Below are positions 19,615 to 28,911 of a DNA stretch of 64,000 bases, in pieces. The stretch's first letter is position 1, and each line of letters opens with the position of its first letter. Source of the DNA: an uncultured Buttiauxella sp. (GTDB lineage: Bacteria; Pseudomonadota; Gammaproteobacteria; Enterobacterales; Enterobacteriaceae); contig CAMLJN010000011.1 of the NCBI GenBank assembly GCA_946480445.1, positions 1-64,000 of the forward strand, read 5' to 3'. The notes below the pieces were generated by a model that saw only the letters and a program-made list of their open reading frames with translations, made no database searches and had not been told where the DNA came from. The position numbers were made by a program, and so were the translations under genes.

Positions 19615-20029
19615 CTGATTTCTGACTTGTTCCATTCCCTTCCTCGATCATCACGCCTTGGGCGGTCATACTCTCTGACTTATACCCCAAAAGATGTTGA
19701 GCGAGTTTGTCGCATATCCGCTTCCCATACTCCTTTGTAGATAAACTACGCAGTTCGTGAAATGTTGGCAGACTGTCGCCCAAAGATAGCCCTGATGCCT
19801 TCCTGGCGCGCATAAAATAGCGTGATACCGTTCCCGATGAAAGAGGCAGATTGCGAGTAGATGAAATTACCGTTTCACCCACTAGTCTCTTCTTGCATTT
19901 TAATAGTGTATCACCCAGCACCAGACCGAGAGAATCCAATGCCAGGGCGAGAGGGATTAACAGTTTAATGCCTGTTTTCTGCTGCTCAATGTGCAGGTAT
20001 TCATAGTGAATATTGTTCGACTCCAACAA
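19611..20029 (-). pseudogene. int: Truncated lambda-type integrase
   Basis: C-terminal fragment (about 135 residues) of a lambda Int-like tyrosine recombinase. It keeps EQQKTG with the catalytic lysine, GTVSRYFMRARKASGLSLG and TFHELRSLS with the catalytic His and Arg. Three lesions are visible. The N-terminal two thirds, including the first catalytic Arg, are absent. The second His is replaced (HLLGYKS instead of HLLGHKS). A frameshift near 19,656 removes the nucleophilic Tyr: the reading becomes TAQGVMIEEG, while RDDRGREWNKSEIR and its stop at 19,611 are preserved in the next frame. It cannot be an active recombinase. Confidence 0.88.
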
Positions 20030-20131
20030 CAGGTGTTCAGAGTTAAGAAAAGGGATAGGGCTGGAATGCTATAAAGTTCATCCGTATGATTACCTGTACC
20101 ATCGCCAGTTGAGAAACGCTGAGAGGAAAAT

Positions 20132-20452
20132 ATGGATGTTACTGAGGATGCTCTGCTACGTTCTGGCTTTACGCAGCCTGATTTGCAGAAGATTAAAAAT
20201 AACGTTGAAAGTTATGGTGGGACGTTGGGGGAGGCGATTCAGGATCTGGCTAATAGATTCAGAGTTGTTTTATGGTTAACGTCAGTTTGTTTGATAGTTT
20301 TTATTATTTTGCTACTCCTGTCTGCTAAAGAAACTATAGTTGGTGGTGGAATATCCATCTTAATCGCGATAATCATTGCTATATTTGTTCAGCCGCCAGT
20401 GCTTTCGTTTAAATCCTGGCTGTTCTGGAGAAAATACAGGCGGACCCTGTAA
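20132..20452 (+). CDS. Unrecognised two-helix membrane protein in the prophage remnant
   Basis: 106-residue protein, not recognised. Residues 1-45 are polar and probably cytosolic (DALLRSGFTQPDLQKIKNNV). Two hydrophobic helices follow, at about 47-65 and 70-90, then a short basic tail (WRKYRRTL). The start has GAGAGG about 9 bases upstream. The DNA is AT-rich compared with the core genes. The stop codon TAA lies inside the left inverted repeat of the adjacent IS256-type relic, so the natural C-terminus may have been replaced by the insertion. Small membrane proteins of this kind in prophages are often exclusion or lysogenic-conversion factors; that is a guess. Confidence 0.5.
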   Translation: MDVTEDALLRSGFTQPDLQKIKNNVESYGGTLGEAIQDLANRFRVVLWLTSVCLIVFIILLLLSAKETIVGGGISILIAIIIAIFVQPPVLSFKSWLFWRKYRRTL

Positions 20453-20850
20453 ATAATTCTGTGTAACTGCCACCCTGGTAAAGGTGATTGCTCAGGGGGC
20501 GGTCACCGAAGTCGATAATAAAGCGACTCATTGCCAGTCGCCAGTTCTGGATCGGTATCAGTGACTTTAGATATCAATGTGGGCGACGCAATAGCCATTG
20601 CGGGTGTTCGTGCCAGATTTAGGGGCATTTTTTTTCGTGGCCGAGGTGGTAGGTCAGTTCAGCGTTGAGTGCTGTTTCGACGGTTAATTTCGTCAGCATA
20701 AGGGAAAACTGGTTAAGATCAGCTTCGGTTTTAAGGCCTTTAGCCAGCTCAGCAGCCAGCGCTTTGAATTTATTTTTGTCCATAATTTGCCTGTCTCCGT
20801 TGTTGGAGTGAACATATCAAAAACGGGCAATTACACAATTTAAATTACAG
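20448..20850 (-). mobile_element. IS256-family element relic with both ends
   Basis: About 400 bp bounded by imperfect 24-bp inverted repeats at 20,448-20,471 and 20,827-20,850 (17 of 24 positions agree by eye, including TGTGTAA near the inner end and GCC at the innermost end). Inside, on the minus strand, are the N-terminus of an IS256-type transposase and, separately, a piece reading QNWRLAMSRFIIDFGDR, which resembles the C-terminus of the same family. The catalytic middle is gone. No flanking direct repeat of 8-9 bp is seen, so the insertion is old. Confidence 0.75.
20619..20783 (-). pseudogene. IS256-family transposase N-terminal fragment
   Basis: 54-codon remnant beginning MDKNKFKALAAELAKGLK and continuing LTVETALNAEL...HLGHEK, typical of IS256-family transposases. 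An eight-A run near 20,632 appears to hold one extra A: removing it would restore HEKNAPKSGTNTRNG in frame. The DDE catalytic core is deleted. Confidence 0.8.
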
Positions 20851-20862
20851 TCTCTACAGGCG

Positions 20863-21618
20863 CTAATGGTTAGGTATCTCCGTGGAAACTAGATCGAATA
20901 TCACTTTCGCTTTGAGTCCATAACCTACTATTTTCATTGTTAATTTTGGGCGGCTCATCGTATCAATCTTGCGATAATAATCACGAGGCATCCATTTAAA
21001 CAGCCTCCAGGCATCTGGTTTCCTTGCTAATCCGAATATACTATAAACACCTGCACTTAACGTAAGTGTGTTATAAAATGCCAATCCTGTTTCTCGCTTA
21101 AACCCCAGAAAGTGAGCCGCTTTCATAGCGCCATCAGCGACGAATCCTTCCGTTTTAGATTGTTCTCCGTAAATACCAGGAACAATTTCTTTTGACAGAC
21201 CGTTGATCCCATCCGTTACAAGGATAGCTCCAGCTAGCATTCCTATAGGCGTCATCGTCTAAATCATCAGGACACCAGCAGCAATAGCCATTCCAGATAT
21301 CACAATATGAACGGCGGAGATCACATAGCCGACTATTTTATTATTTTCTCGAACAAACTCGATCTTGGCATAAAGCTTTGCAGCTCGAGTTCTTAACAGC
21401 CGTTCTTGCTCTATCAGACTATCCGTTTCAGCACGGAGATTCTTGATGCATACCATGCACTCTTCGTCTGTTTTAGCGCGACGGGCTGCTGCAAACGCCT
21501 TCTCTACGACCTGTTTTATCTCCTCGACAAACCTGATGCGTGTCAGACCATCTCGCAGATAGAACGCTGATAACTGGTTGGCTGTTTTGATAAGCTTACG
21601 CGCCTCCAGATTCACCAT
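20863..21618 (-). pseudogene. DUF4225 protein gene interrupted by an in-frame amber codon
   Basis: Two reading frames, 119 and 130 residues, lie in the same frame. They are separated only by TAG at 21,259-21,261, followed by ACG then ATG-ACG-CCT. Together they form one protein of about 251 residues that resembles enterobacterial DUF4225 proteins from memory: NLEARKLI and a coiled, charged N-terminal half, then two hydrophobic helices (GYVISAVHIVISGMAIAAGV and GMLAGAILVTDGI) flanking the stop, and a C-terminal RPKLTMKIVGYGLKAKVIFD block. Function is unknown. The frame is also open upstream to about 21,815 without an ATG. A nonsense mutation is the simplest reading. Confidence 0.7.
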
Positions 21619-22130
21619 TGTATCTGACCATGCACGGATTCTTCCCTTGTTTAGTAAGGCGATATCCTTAACGACTCCCTCTGGCTTTATAGCAGCAATG
21701 CACTCAGTTAACCGCCTGTATATATAGCGCGCTGATTATTTTACGTGCGGCGAAGCCAGGTGCAACAGAGAATGATTTCCTGAAGTCTGATTTTACAGGA
21801 GGTCTTGCAGGGGATTACGTCGTACCCTCACCTGCAATATGACGTAATGTAGATGTATTCTTGAGCGGCTATTTTTCGCTGTCGGATAGGTCTAAGGATT
21901 TACGCTGGGGCAGACAGGACCTCTGGCGGATTAACAGTATAAAAAGATGAATACTGTTCTCGTAGAGGCATACCCGTTTTGCCCCCTTTAGCTCCTGTTA
22001 ATCAGTGTGGTTTATTGTTAGCATCCGGCGCAGACATTAAGCGACACCAACAATAAGCCGTATGGCGGAGAGGGAGCTTTTCGCCCTCTTTGATATCCTG
22101 ACTTATCAGTTTCATTCCTGCTCCTTGCGC
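21619..22130. other. Intergenic stretch between the prophage remnant and the PfpI gene
   Basis: No gene is supported. The first 200 bases continue the DUF4225 frame on the minus strand without a start codon. The rest shows only weak hairpins, including AGAGGG / CCCTCT near 22,066-22,087 downstream of the PfpI gene. No second lambda core in direct orientation (attR) and no remains of ybhB were found. Confidence 0.4.
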
Positions 22131-22811
22131 TTACAGATCGAGTAGTTTCACCAGTTCTTCGGCGGCAACCGTCGATGAGGCGGGGTTTTGTCCGGTGACC
22201 AGATGCCCGTCAACCACCGCATATTCGCCCCAGTCGTCGGTGCGTTCAAACAGGCCGCCCGCTTTTTTCAGCTCATCTTCCACCAGGAAGGGCACGATGG
22301 CGGTGAGTCCAACGCCTTCTTCTTCGCTATTGGTAAAGCCGGTGACGCGCTTGCCTTTTACCAGCAGACTTCCGTCCGGCGTTTTTACCTGCCGCAGCAC
22401 ACCTGGCGCGTGGCAAACCGCGCCAACAGGTTTTCCCGCCGCCCAGACTTGTTCGATGAGCTTAATGGAGATCGGGTCTTCAGCCAGATCCCACAGCGGC
22501 CCATGCCCGCCGGGGTAGAATACAGCGTCAAACTCATCGACACTTACCGCTGCGAGTTTCTGGGTCGTAGCCAGTCGTTTTTGCGCCACGGCGTCAGCGC
22601 GAAAACGGCGGGTAGCGTCCGTCTGCGCGTCAGGCTCATCACTTTTAGGATCGAGCGGTGGCTGCCCGCCTTTAGGGGAGGCGAGTGCAATCTCAAGCCC
22701 GGCATCATGGAAAACGTAGTAGGGGGCGGCAAACTCCTCCAGCCAGAAGCCAGTGGGTTTGCCGGTGTTACCCAGTTGATTATGCGAAGTCAGTACCATG
22801 AGGATTTTCAT
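22131..22811 (-). CDS. DJ-1/PfpI-family protein (Hsp31-like class I glutamine amidotransferase fold)
   Basis: 226-residue cytosolic protein. The nucleophile elbow GAVCHAPG carries C133-H134, an acidic partner lies in GFWLEEFA near residues 25-26, and the oxyanion GGHG is at 101-104. This pattern is that of Hsp31-type glyoxalase III / deglycase-like proteins, so detoxification of methylglyoxal is possible; substrate cannot be read from sequence. The start at MKILMVLTSHNQ follows GGGAGAAT; the open frame continues 57 bases further. It occupies the place held by ybhB in E. coli, next to bioA. Confidence 0.85.
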   Translation of the reverse strand: MKILMVLTSHNQLGNTGKPTGFWLEEFAAPYYVFHDAGLEIALASPKGGQPPLDPKSDEPDAQTDATRRFRADAVAQKRLATTQKLAAVSVDEFDAVFYPGGHGPLWDLAEDPISIKLIEQVWAAGKPVGAVCHAPGVLRQVKTPDGSLLVKGKRVTGFTNSEEEGVGLTAIVPFLVEDELKKAGGLFERTDDWGEYAVVDGHLVTGQNPASSTVAAEELVKLLDL

Positions 22812-22881
22812 CGTATTCTCCCGGTTGGGCGTATGAAAAGATCCTCGAAGTGTAGTGCATTCTTGCACGGCGTGCTGTCAG

Positions 22882-24171
22882 TCAGCCTCTGAAAAAGGCT
22901 GGATTTTCAACTGCGCCAGTCACGGCCTCAATAAGCTTAGCCAGCTGCTCGGGAGTGATGATATAGGGTGGCATCAGGTAAATCAGACGGCCGAAGGGGC
23001 GGATCCACACGCCCTGCTCAACGAAAAATGCTTGCAGCGCCGCCATATCAACGGGATGTCGGGTTTCCACTACGCCAATGGCGCCCAGCACGCGTACGTC
23101 TGCCACCTGCGGGCTTTCACGCAGGGGAGCCAGACCTTCTGTTAGCTGCTGTTCTATACCTGCAACCTGCTCCTGCCAGCCCCCTTCGCTCAACAGCGCC
23201 AGGCTTTCACTTGCTACCGCGCAGGCCAGAGGATTGCCCATAAACGTAGGGCCATGCATAAAGCATCCCGCTTCGCCGTTGCTGATTGTCTGCGCTACGT
23301 GGCGCGTGGCTAAGGTGGCGGAGAGCGTCATGGTGCCGCCGGTCAGGGCTTTGCCGAGGCACATAATATCCGGGCTAATATCCGCATGTTCGCAGGCAAA
23401 CATTTTGCCGGTGCGGCCAAAGCCGGTGGCGATTTCGTCGGCGATGAGCAAAATCCCTTCGCGGTCGCACATTCGACGGATACGCTTGAGCCATTCGGGG
23501 TGATAGAAGCGCATTCCGCCCGCGCCCTGGACAATGGGTTCCAGGATCACGGCGGCAATTTCCTGGCGATGGGCCGCCATCAGCCGGGCAAAGGGCACCA
23601 TATCCATTTCATCCCATGCGTCGCCATACCTGCACTGCGGCGCGGGAGCAAACAAATGTTCCGGGAGATAACCCTGCCACAGGCTGTGCATGGAGTTATC
23701 GGGATCGCAAACCGACATCGCACCGAACGTGTCGCCATGGTAGCCGTGACGGAAAGTCAGGAAACGCTGGCGCGGTTCTCCTTTTGCATGCCAGAACTGC
23801 AATGCCATTTTCATCGCGACTTCCACCGCAACGGACCCGGAATCAGCCAGGAAAACGCACTCAAGTGGTTCCGGCGTCATCGCCACCAGTTTGCGGCACA
23901 GCGCCACGGCGGCGGGATGAGTGATGCCCCCGAACATGACGTGCGACATCTGGTCAATCTGGCTTTTCATCGCCTGATTCAGGCGCGGGTGATTGTAGCC
24001 GTGAATTGCCGCCCACCAGGAAGACATGCCGTCTACCAGCGGCCTGCCGTCAGCAAGGCTTAGCTCGCAGCCCGCCGCCGAAACGACCGGATAAACCGGC
24101 AGGGGCCGGGTCATGGAGGTATAGGGATGCCAGATATGTTGTTGGTCGAAGGTTAAATCAGCAGACGTCAT
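22882..24171 (-). CDS. bioA: Adenosylmethionine-8-amino-7-oxononanoate aminotransferase BioA
   Basis: PLP enzyme that converts KAPA to DAPA using S-adenosylmethionine as amino donor in biotin synthesis. The 429-residue class III aminotransferase has the cofactor aspartate in [15 protein letters not shown] and the PLP lysine in CLGKALTGG near residue 274. The start [20 protein letters not shown] matches the family; the frame runs 30 bases further into the operator. It is transcribed divergently from bioBFCD from the shared BirA-controlled region. Confidence 0.96.
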   Translation of the reverse strand: MTSADLTFDQQHIWHPYTSMTRPLPVYPVVSAAGCELSLADGRPLVDGMSSWWAAIHGYNHPRLNQAMKSQIDQMSHVMFGGITHPAAVALCRKLVAMTPEPLECVFLADSGSVAVEVAMKMALQFWHAKGEPRQRFLTFRHGYHGDTFGAMSVCDPDNSMHSLWQGYLPEHLFAPAPQCRYGDAWDEMDMVPFARLMAAHRQEIAAVILEPIVQGAGGMRFYHPEWLKRIRRMCDREGILLIADEIATGFGRTGKMFACEHADISPDIMCLGKALTGGTMTLSATLATRHVAQTISNGEAGCFMHGPTFMGNPLACAVASESLALLSEGGWQEQVAGIEQQLTEGLAPLRESPQVADVRVLGAIGVVETRHPVDMAALQAFFVEQGVWIRPFGRLIYLMPPYIITPEQLAKLIEAVTGAVENPAFFRG

Positions 24172-24179
24172 AACGTGAC

Positions 24180-24213
24180 TTGTAAACCATTTTAAAAACA
24201 TTTAGGTTTACAA
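24180..24213. promoter_or_regulatory. BirA operator between bioA and bioB
   Basis: TTGTAAACC, 16 bases, then GGTTTACAA: the canonical 9-16-9 palindrome bound by BirA-biotinyl-AMP. It lies in the 89-bp gap between the divergent bioA and bioB and so represses both. Confidence 0.92.
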
Positions 24214-24260
24214 GTATAACGTCAATCAATGGCTAACAACACCCCTTTTGGAGATGCCCC

Positions 24261-25301
24261 ATGGCTCACCAGGCTCGCTGGACAATGTCGCAGGTCACTG
24301 CTTTATTTGAAAAACCTTTCCTGGAGCTGCTGTTTGAAGCGCAGCAGGTTCACCGTCAGCATTTCGATCCCCGACACGTTCAGGTCAGTACGCTGCTGTC
24401 GATCAAGACCGGCGCCTGCCCGGAAGACTGTAAATACTGCCCGCAGAGCGCGCGCTATAAAACCGGTCTGGAATCCGAACGCCTGATGGAAGTGGAACAG
24501 GTGCTGGATTCTGCCCGTAAGGCTCTTAACGCAGGCTCAACGCGTTTTTGCATGGGCGCGGCGTGGAAAAACCCGAACGATCGCGACATGCCCTACCTCG
24601 AACAAATGGTGCAGGGCGTACGCGAAATGGGCCTGGAAACCTGCATGACGCTGGGCACCTTAACCGAGGCGCAGGCCCAGCGTCTGGCGGCGGCGGGGCT
24701 GGACTATTACAACCATAACCTCGATACGTCACCGGAGTTTTACGGCAATATCATTACGACGCGCAGCTATCAGGAGCGGCTGGACACGCTGGATAAAGTG
24801 CGCGGGGCAGGGATTAAAGTTTGCTCCGGCGGTATTGTTGGGCTGGGTGAAACCGTTAACGATCGCGCCGGTTTACTGCTCCAGCTTGCTAACCTGCCCA
24901 CCCCGCCTGAAAGTGTCCCTATCAATATGCTGGTGAAGGTAAAAGGCACGCCGCTTGCCGATAACGAGGATGTGGACGCCTTTGATTTTATCCGCACAAT
25001 AGCTATTGCACGTATCATGATGCCGACCTCATTTGTGCGCCTTTCCGCAGGCCGCGAGCAAATGAGCGAACAAACCCAGGCCATGTGCTTTATGGCTGGC
25101 GCTAACTCTATTTTCTACGGCTGCAAACTCCTTACCACGCCGAACCCGGAAGAGGATAAGGATCTGCAACTCTTCCGTAAGCTGGGCCTCAATCCGCAGC
25201 AAACCACCACCGAAGCGGGCGATAACGAACAGCAGCAACAGCTCACCTCGCAGCTGCTGACGGCGGACACCGACGAGTATTACAACGCGGCGGCGGTATG
25301 A
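24261..25301 (+). CDS. bioB: Biotin synthase BioB
   Basis: Radical-SAM enzyme that inserts sulfur into dethiobiotin. The 346-residue protein has the SAM cluster motif CPEDCKYC near residues 53-60 and further cluster residues in later conserved blocks ([22 protein letters not shown], the Arg in SAGREQ). Length and termini match E. coli BioB. It is the first gene of bioBFCD; its end overlaps the bioF start (ATGA). Confidence 0.97.
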   Translation: MAHQARWTMSQVTALFEKPFLELLFEAQQVHRQHFDPRHVQVSTLLSIKTGACPEDCKYCPQSARYKTGLESERLMEVEQVLDSARKALNAGSTRFCMGAAWKNPNDRDMPYLEQMVQGVREMGLETCMTLGTLTEAQAQRLAAAGLDYYNHNLDTSPEFYGNIITTRSYQERLDTLDKVRGAGIKVCSGGIVGLGETVNDRAGLLLQLANLPTPPESVPINMLVKVKGTPLADNEDVDAFDFIRTIAIARIMMPTSFVRLSAGREQMSEQTQAMCFMAGANSIFYGCKLLTTPNPEEDKDLQLFRKLGLNPQQTTTEAGDNEQQQQLTSQLLTADTDEYYNAAAV

Positions 25302-26449
25302 CCTGGCAGCAGCGCATCGAACAACGGCTGGCGGAAAAACGCGCCAGCGACAGCCTGCGCATAAGACAGGTGAATGAATGCGGCAGCGGACGTTATCTGA
25401 TCAACAACGGTGGGCGTTTCCTGAATTTTTCCAGCAATGATTATCTGGGCTTAAGCCAGCATCCGGACATCATTCGCGCGTGGCAGAAAGGCGCCGAACA
25501 GTACGGGATTGGCAGCGGAGGTTCTGGTCATGTGACGGGCTACAGCCTTGCCCACCAGCAGCTTGAAACTGAGCTGGCCGCGTGGCTGGGCTACCCGCGT
25601 GCGCTGTTATTTATCTCCGGTTTTGCTGCCAACCAGGCGGTAATTGCGGCGCTGGCTGGCAAGCAGGACCGGATTGTTGCTGACAGGCTCAGCCACGCTT
25701 CCTTGCTTGAAGCCGCGCTGCAAAGCCCCGCTCAGCTCAGACGCTTTGCCCATAACGATGTTGCAGCACTGAATAAACTGCTTACCGCCTCCTGCGACGG
25801 GCAGCAACTGGTGGTGACGGAAGGGGTTTTCAGCATGGATGGCGACCAGGCTCCTCTTGCAGAGATGGCGGAGTCAGCCCGGAAGGCGGCAGCCTGGCTG
25901 ATGGTCGATGATGCGCACGGGATTGGTGTGCTGGGCGAAGAAGGGCGCGGAAGCTGTTTTGACCAGGGCGTGAAGCCGGAGCTGCTGGTGATGACTTTCG
26001 GCAAAGCCTTTGGCGTCAGCGGCGCAGCTGTGCTGTGCAGCGACACGGTGGCAGATTATTTTTTGCAGTCTGCCCGCCATCTGATCTACAGCACTTCGAT
26101 GCCACCGGCCCAGGCCTGCGCGCTATCCGCTGCGTTAAAGGTTGTTCGTGCCGGTGACGAACGTCGTGTACGGCTACATGCGAATATTGCCGATTTCCGT
26201 CGTGGCCTGGTACAGCTTCCCTTTAGTCTGACGGAATCGCATACCGCCATTCAACCGCTGGTGGTAGGTGAGAATAGCCGCACGTTAGGTCTGTCGGCCC
26301 GATTGCGGGAGCGCGGTTTCTGGCTTACCGCCATTCGTCCTCCTACCGTTGCGCCCGGCAGCGCACGTTTGCGGGTCACGCTCACCGCCGAGCACACGCA
26401 GCAGGATATTGTGGCATTGCTGGAGGCCTTATATGACGAAACTCGTTAA
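25298..26449 (+). CDS. bioF: 8-Amino-7-oxononanoate synthase BioF
   Basis: PLP enzyme that condenses pimeloyl-ACP with alanine to KAPA. The 383-residue alpha-oxoamine synthase has the glycine-rich [14 protein letters not shown], the cofactor aspartate in [12 protein letters not shown] and the PLP lysine in [10 protein letters not shown] near residue 236. Its start overlaps bioB by 4 bases, and its end overlaps bioC by 17. Confidence 0.96.
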   Translation: MTWQQRIEQRLAEKRASDSLRIRQVNECGSGRYLINNGGRFLNFSSNDYLGLSQHPDIIRAWQKGAEQYGIGSGGSGHVTGYSLAHQQLETELAAWLGYPRALLFISGFAANQAVIAALAGKQDRIVADRLSHASLLEAALQSPAQLRRFAHNDVAALNKLLTASCDGQQLVVTEGVFSMDGDQAPLAEMAESARKAAAWLMVDDAHGIGVLGEEGRGSCFDQGVKPELLVMTFGKAFGVSGAAVLCSDTVADYFLQSARHLIYSTSMPPAQACALSAALKVVRAGDERRVRLHANIADFRRGLVQLPFSLTESHTAIQPLVVGENSRTLGLSARLRERGFWLTAIRPPTVAPGSARLRVTLTAEHTQQDIVALLEALYDETR

Positions 26450-27191
26450 TAAGAGTGCCGTTGCCGCAGCTTTTGGCCGCGCGGCAACGACCTACGACGA
26501 TTTTGCCGAGCTGCAACGCCTGAGTGGCAATAGCCTGGCTGAACGTCTTGCCGGGCGAGAGTTTGCATCCGTACTGGACGCGGGCTGTGGGACGGGCTGG
26601 TTCAGCAGATACTGGCGGGAGCGAGGCTGTATGGTTACCGCGCTTGATCTCTCCGCCAAAATGCTGGCCCATGCCTGCGAACAGCAGGCCGCGAGTCGCT
26701 ATCTGCAAGGGGATATCGAAGCGCTACCGCTGGCAAACGAGGAGGTCTCTCTTGCCTGGAGCAATCTCGCGGTGCAGTGGTGCAACGATTTACGCCAGGG
26801 GCTGAGCGAGCTTTATCGCGTAACCAGGCCCGGCGGCTGCGTTGCCTTCACCACGCTTGCAGCCGGTTCTTTGCCTGAGCTTCATGCGGCCTGGCAGGCC
26901 GTCGACGGACGAGCGCACGCCAATGAATTTCTGGCGATAAATGAGATCGCCGAAGCCTGTCAGGGCTGGCGTGCCTCGCTCTTACATGAGTCTGTCACGC
27001 AGCGATTTCCGGATGTGCTGAGCGCGATGCGCTCTCTGAAAGGCATTGGCGCCACGCACCTGCACGATGGCCGTAAAAATTCGCTGATGACGCGTCATCA
27101 GCTGCAGCGTCTGAGTCTTGCCTGGCCACAGGATAACGGCGCTTTTCCGCTAACCTGGCAACTTGTTTCTGGAGTGATTGAACGTGATTAA
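26433..27191 (+). CDS. bioC: Malonyl-ACP O-methyltransferase BioC
   Basis: Methylates malonyl-ACP so that fatty-acid synthesis can build the pimeloyl chain for biotin. The 252-residue class I methyltransferase has the SAM motif [15 protein letters not shown] near residue 45 and post-motif [14 protein letters not shown] 26,433 follows GGAGG and matches the family N-terminus ([22 protein letters not shown]); a longer frame to 26,349 lies inside bioF. Confidence 0.94.
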   Translation: MTKLVNKSAVAAAFGRAATTYDDFAELQRLSGNSLAERLAGREFASVLDAGCGTGWFSRYWRERGCMVTALDLSAKMLAHACEQQAASRYLQGDIEALPLANEEVSLAWSNLAVQWCNDLRQGLSELYRVTRPGGCVAFTTLAAGSLPELHAAWQAVDGRAHANEFLAINEIAEACQGWRASLLHESVTQRFPDVLSAMRSLKGIGATHLHDGRKNSLMTRHQLQRLSLAWPQDNGAFPLTWQLVSGVIERD

Positions 27192-27879
27192 ACGCTGGTT
27201 TGTAACCGGAACGGATACGGAAGTCGGAAAAACGGTCGCCAGCTGCGCCTTGTTGCAGGCCGCAGCGCTGGCCGGTTATGCCACGGCGGGCTACAAACCC
27301 GTTGCTTCCGGCAGTGAGCTTACGCCCGAAGGGATCCGCAACAGCGATGCGCTGGCCTTACAGCGCAACAGTAGCGTTGTGCTGAGCTATGAGCAGGTAA
27401 ACCCGCTGGCTTTTCTCGAGCCAACCTCACCGCATATTGTCAGCGCAGATGAGGAGCGCCCTATTGAATTTGCGGTACTCTCGGCCGGACTGCGGGAGCT
27501 TTCCCGGAAGGCGGAGTGGGTACAGGTCGAAGGGGCGGGAGGCTGGTTTACGCCGCTTAGCGCCTCATCGACCTTTGCCGACTGGGTTATCGCCGAGCAG
27601 CTGCCGGTTATTCTGGTGGTGGGCATCAAGCTTGGCTGTATCAACCATGCCATGCTGACCGCACAGGCCATCCGCAGCGCCGGGTTACCCTTCGCAGGCT
27701 GGATTGCTAATGACGTGCAGCCGCCCGGTAAGCGTCATGCAGAGTACCTGGCGACGCTTAAAAGCGTGCTGTCGGCGCCGATGCTGGGTGAAATTCCCTG
27801 GCTTACCGATGTGAGCGAAGCAAGCCTGCCTGGCGGCTATCTCGACTTATCTCTTCTGGCTGACCGATCCACTTGTTAA
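27184..27879 (+). CDS. bioD: Dethiobiotin synthetase BioD
   Basis: ATP-dependent carboxylation and ring closure of DAPA to dethiobiotin. The 231-residue protein has P-loop GTDTEVGKT near residue 8, KPVASGS and the VEGAGGW motif near residue 113. The best start is GTG 27,184, which gives (M)[16 protein letters not shown], aligned with the family, and lies 9 bases after GGAG. The TTG at 27,178 is too close to that site. It overlaps the end of bioC by 8 bases. Confidence 0.93.
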   Translation: MIKRWFVTGTDTEVGKTVASCALLQAAALAGYATAGYKPVASGSELTPEGIRNSDALALQRNSSVVLSYEQVNPLAFLEPTSPHIVSADEERPIEFAVLSAGLRELSRKAEWVQVEGAGGWFTPLSASSTFADWVIAEQLPVILVVGIKLGCINHAMLTAQAIRSAGLPFAGWIANDVQPPGKRHAEYLATLKSVLSAPMLGEIPWLTDVSEASLPGGYLDLSLLADRSTC

Positions 27880-27882
27880 GCC

Positions 27883-27915
27883 AAAAAACGCTGCCCGCAC
27901 CGGATTCCGGGCAGC
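27883..27915 (-). terminator. Terminator of the UrtE-like gene
   Basis: On the minus strand, GCTGCCCG, 10-base loop, CGGGCAGC, then GTTTTTTGG. It lies just past the stop of the UrtE-like gene and just past the convergent bioD. Confidence 0.75.
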
Positions 27916-27951
27916 CGTCCTGTCCACGGCGGCATTGAGCGACACCTGACT

Positions 27952-28662
27952 TCAGGGGGGCATCCAGCGCGCTACCAGCCTGTCGTCGAGCTGTGCAACA
28001 CGGCCCTGAGCCACGTTTCTCCCGTGATGCAGAAGACAAAAACGGTCCGCCACGCTGCGGATAAAAGCCAGGCGCTGCTCGACCAGCAAAATCGTCAGGC
28101 CGAAATCATGCTTAAGGCGACGAAGAATGTTGCCCATTTCGTGAATCAAACGCTGTCCGCCGTCGAGCGCTGGCTCATCGAGTATCAGCAGCTTTGGCTC
28201 TGTCACCAGCGCTCTGGCAAGCGTCAGCTGCTGTTGAAGATCGCCGGGCAGTTCGCCTGCCCGCACGTGTCGCAGGGAATAAAGCTCGGGAAACAGATCG
28301 TAGATCATCGCAGGAATGCTTCGTGCCCGTTCGTTGCCTGCCAGCAGCGCGATTTGCAGATTTACTTCAACGCAGAGCTGGGAGAAGAGACGTCGATCCC
28401 GGGCAACATAGCTCATGCCCAACGCCGCGCGCTCTTCCACCGGTTTCGCCAGTAAATTTTGGGGAGGCATACCCGCTTCGTTCCACACCATACTCCCGCT
28501 TTGTATCGGCAGATAGCCGGTAATACAGTTTACCAGCGTGCTTTTCCCCTGGCCCGGGGCACCTAAAATGCAGGTGCATTCTCCTTTGTTCAACTCGAGA
28601 TCGAGGTTCCACAGAATATGGTTCTCGCCATAAAACTGATTCACGGCGCGCAAACTCAACAT
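27952..28662 (-). CDS. Orphan UrtE/LivF-like ABC ATPase with altered motifs
   Basis: 236-residue ATPase resembling UrtE of urea transporters and LivF of branched-chain amino acid transporters (YGENHIL at the start, IYDLFPEL, LLVEQRLAFI). Walker A GAPGQGKST and Walker B LLILDEP are kept. The Q-loop, normally VPQGR, reads VARDR, so the Gln is lost. The signature, normally LSGGQQQ, reads LPGDLQQQ. No permease or binding-protein genes adjoin it: bioD is on one side and uvrB on the other. A sigma-54-like promoter with NtrC-type sites lies upstream. It could be the remnant of a nitrogen-regulated urea uptake operon, or a repurposed protein. Confidence 0.75.
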   Translation of the reverse strand: MLSLRAVNQFYGENHILWNLDLELNKGECTCILGAPGQGKSTLVNCITGYLPIQSGSMVWNEAGMPPQNLLAKPVEERAALGMSYVARDRRLFSQLCVEVNLQIALLAGNERARSIPAMIYDLFPELYSLRHVRAGELPGDLQQQLTLARALVTEPKLLILDEPALDGGQRLIHEMGNILRRLKHDFGLTILLVEQRLAFIRSVADRFCLLHHGRNVAQGRVAQLDDRLVARWMPP

Positions 28663-28777
28663 AAGTTATCTCCCTGGCACAGGGGTAAGGAACCTAAGGT
28701 CGGTAACAGACCGCAGTCTGCAACAAACTCGTACCGCCGGGCACGCGACGTTCAGCCGGAGGGTTTCCACCAAGGGC

Positions 28778-28793
28778 TGCAATTCTCTTGCCA
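28778..28793 (-). promoter_or_regulatory. Sigma-54-type promoter for the UrtE-like gene
   Basis: On the minus strand, TGGCAAG-AGAA-TTGCA matches the -24/-12 consensus TGGCACG-N4-TTGCA with one mismatch and exact spacing. It is about 115 bases upstream of the start codon and points toward the gene. Confidence 0.75.
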
Positions 28794-28889
28794 CTTTCCG
28801 CAAGCCATGCCGGGGCGGGGCCATTTTGGGAATAAGTTTACGGAGGGATACAGGCTCAGCGGTGAGGAGCGCACTTTAAGCGTTACGCT

Positions 28890-28904
28890 GCACTTAGTCA
28901 GTGC
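28890..28904. promoter_or_regulatory. NtrC-type site, proximal
   Basis: GCAC-TTAGTCA-GTGC has the perfect half sites and 7-bp spacing of the NtrC consensus (GCAC-N7-GTGC). It is about 100 bases upstream of the sigma-54 element. Confidence 0.65.
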
Positions 28905-28911
28905 CTGGTTT

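Noticed and set aside
21936..21946. CTTTTTATACT on the minus strand, 11 bases matching the lambda core, as a candidate attR
   Set aside because: It is inverted relative to the attL core, lacks the flanking core bases and has no P-arm sites. Most likely chance in AT-rich DNA.
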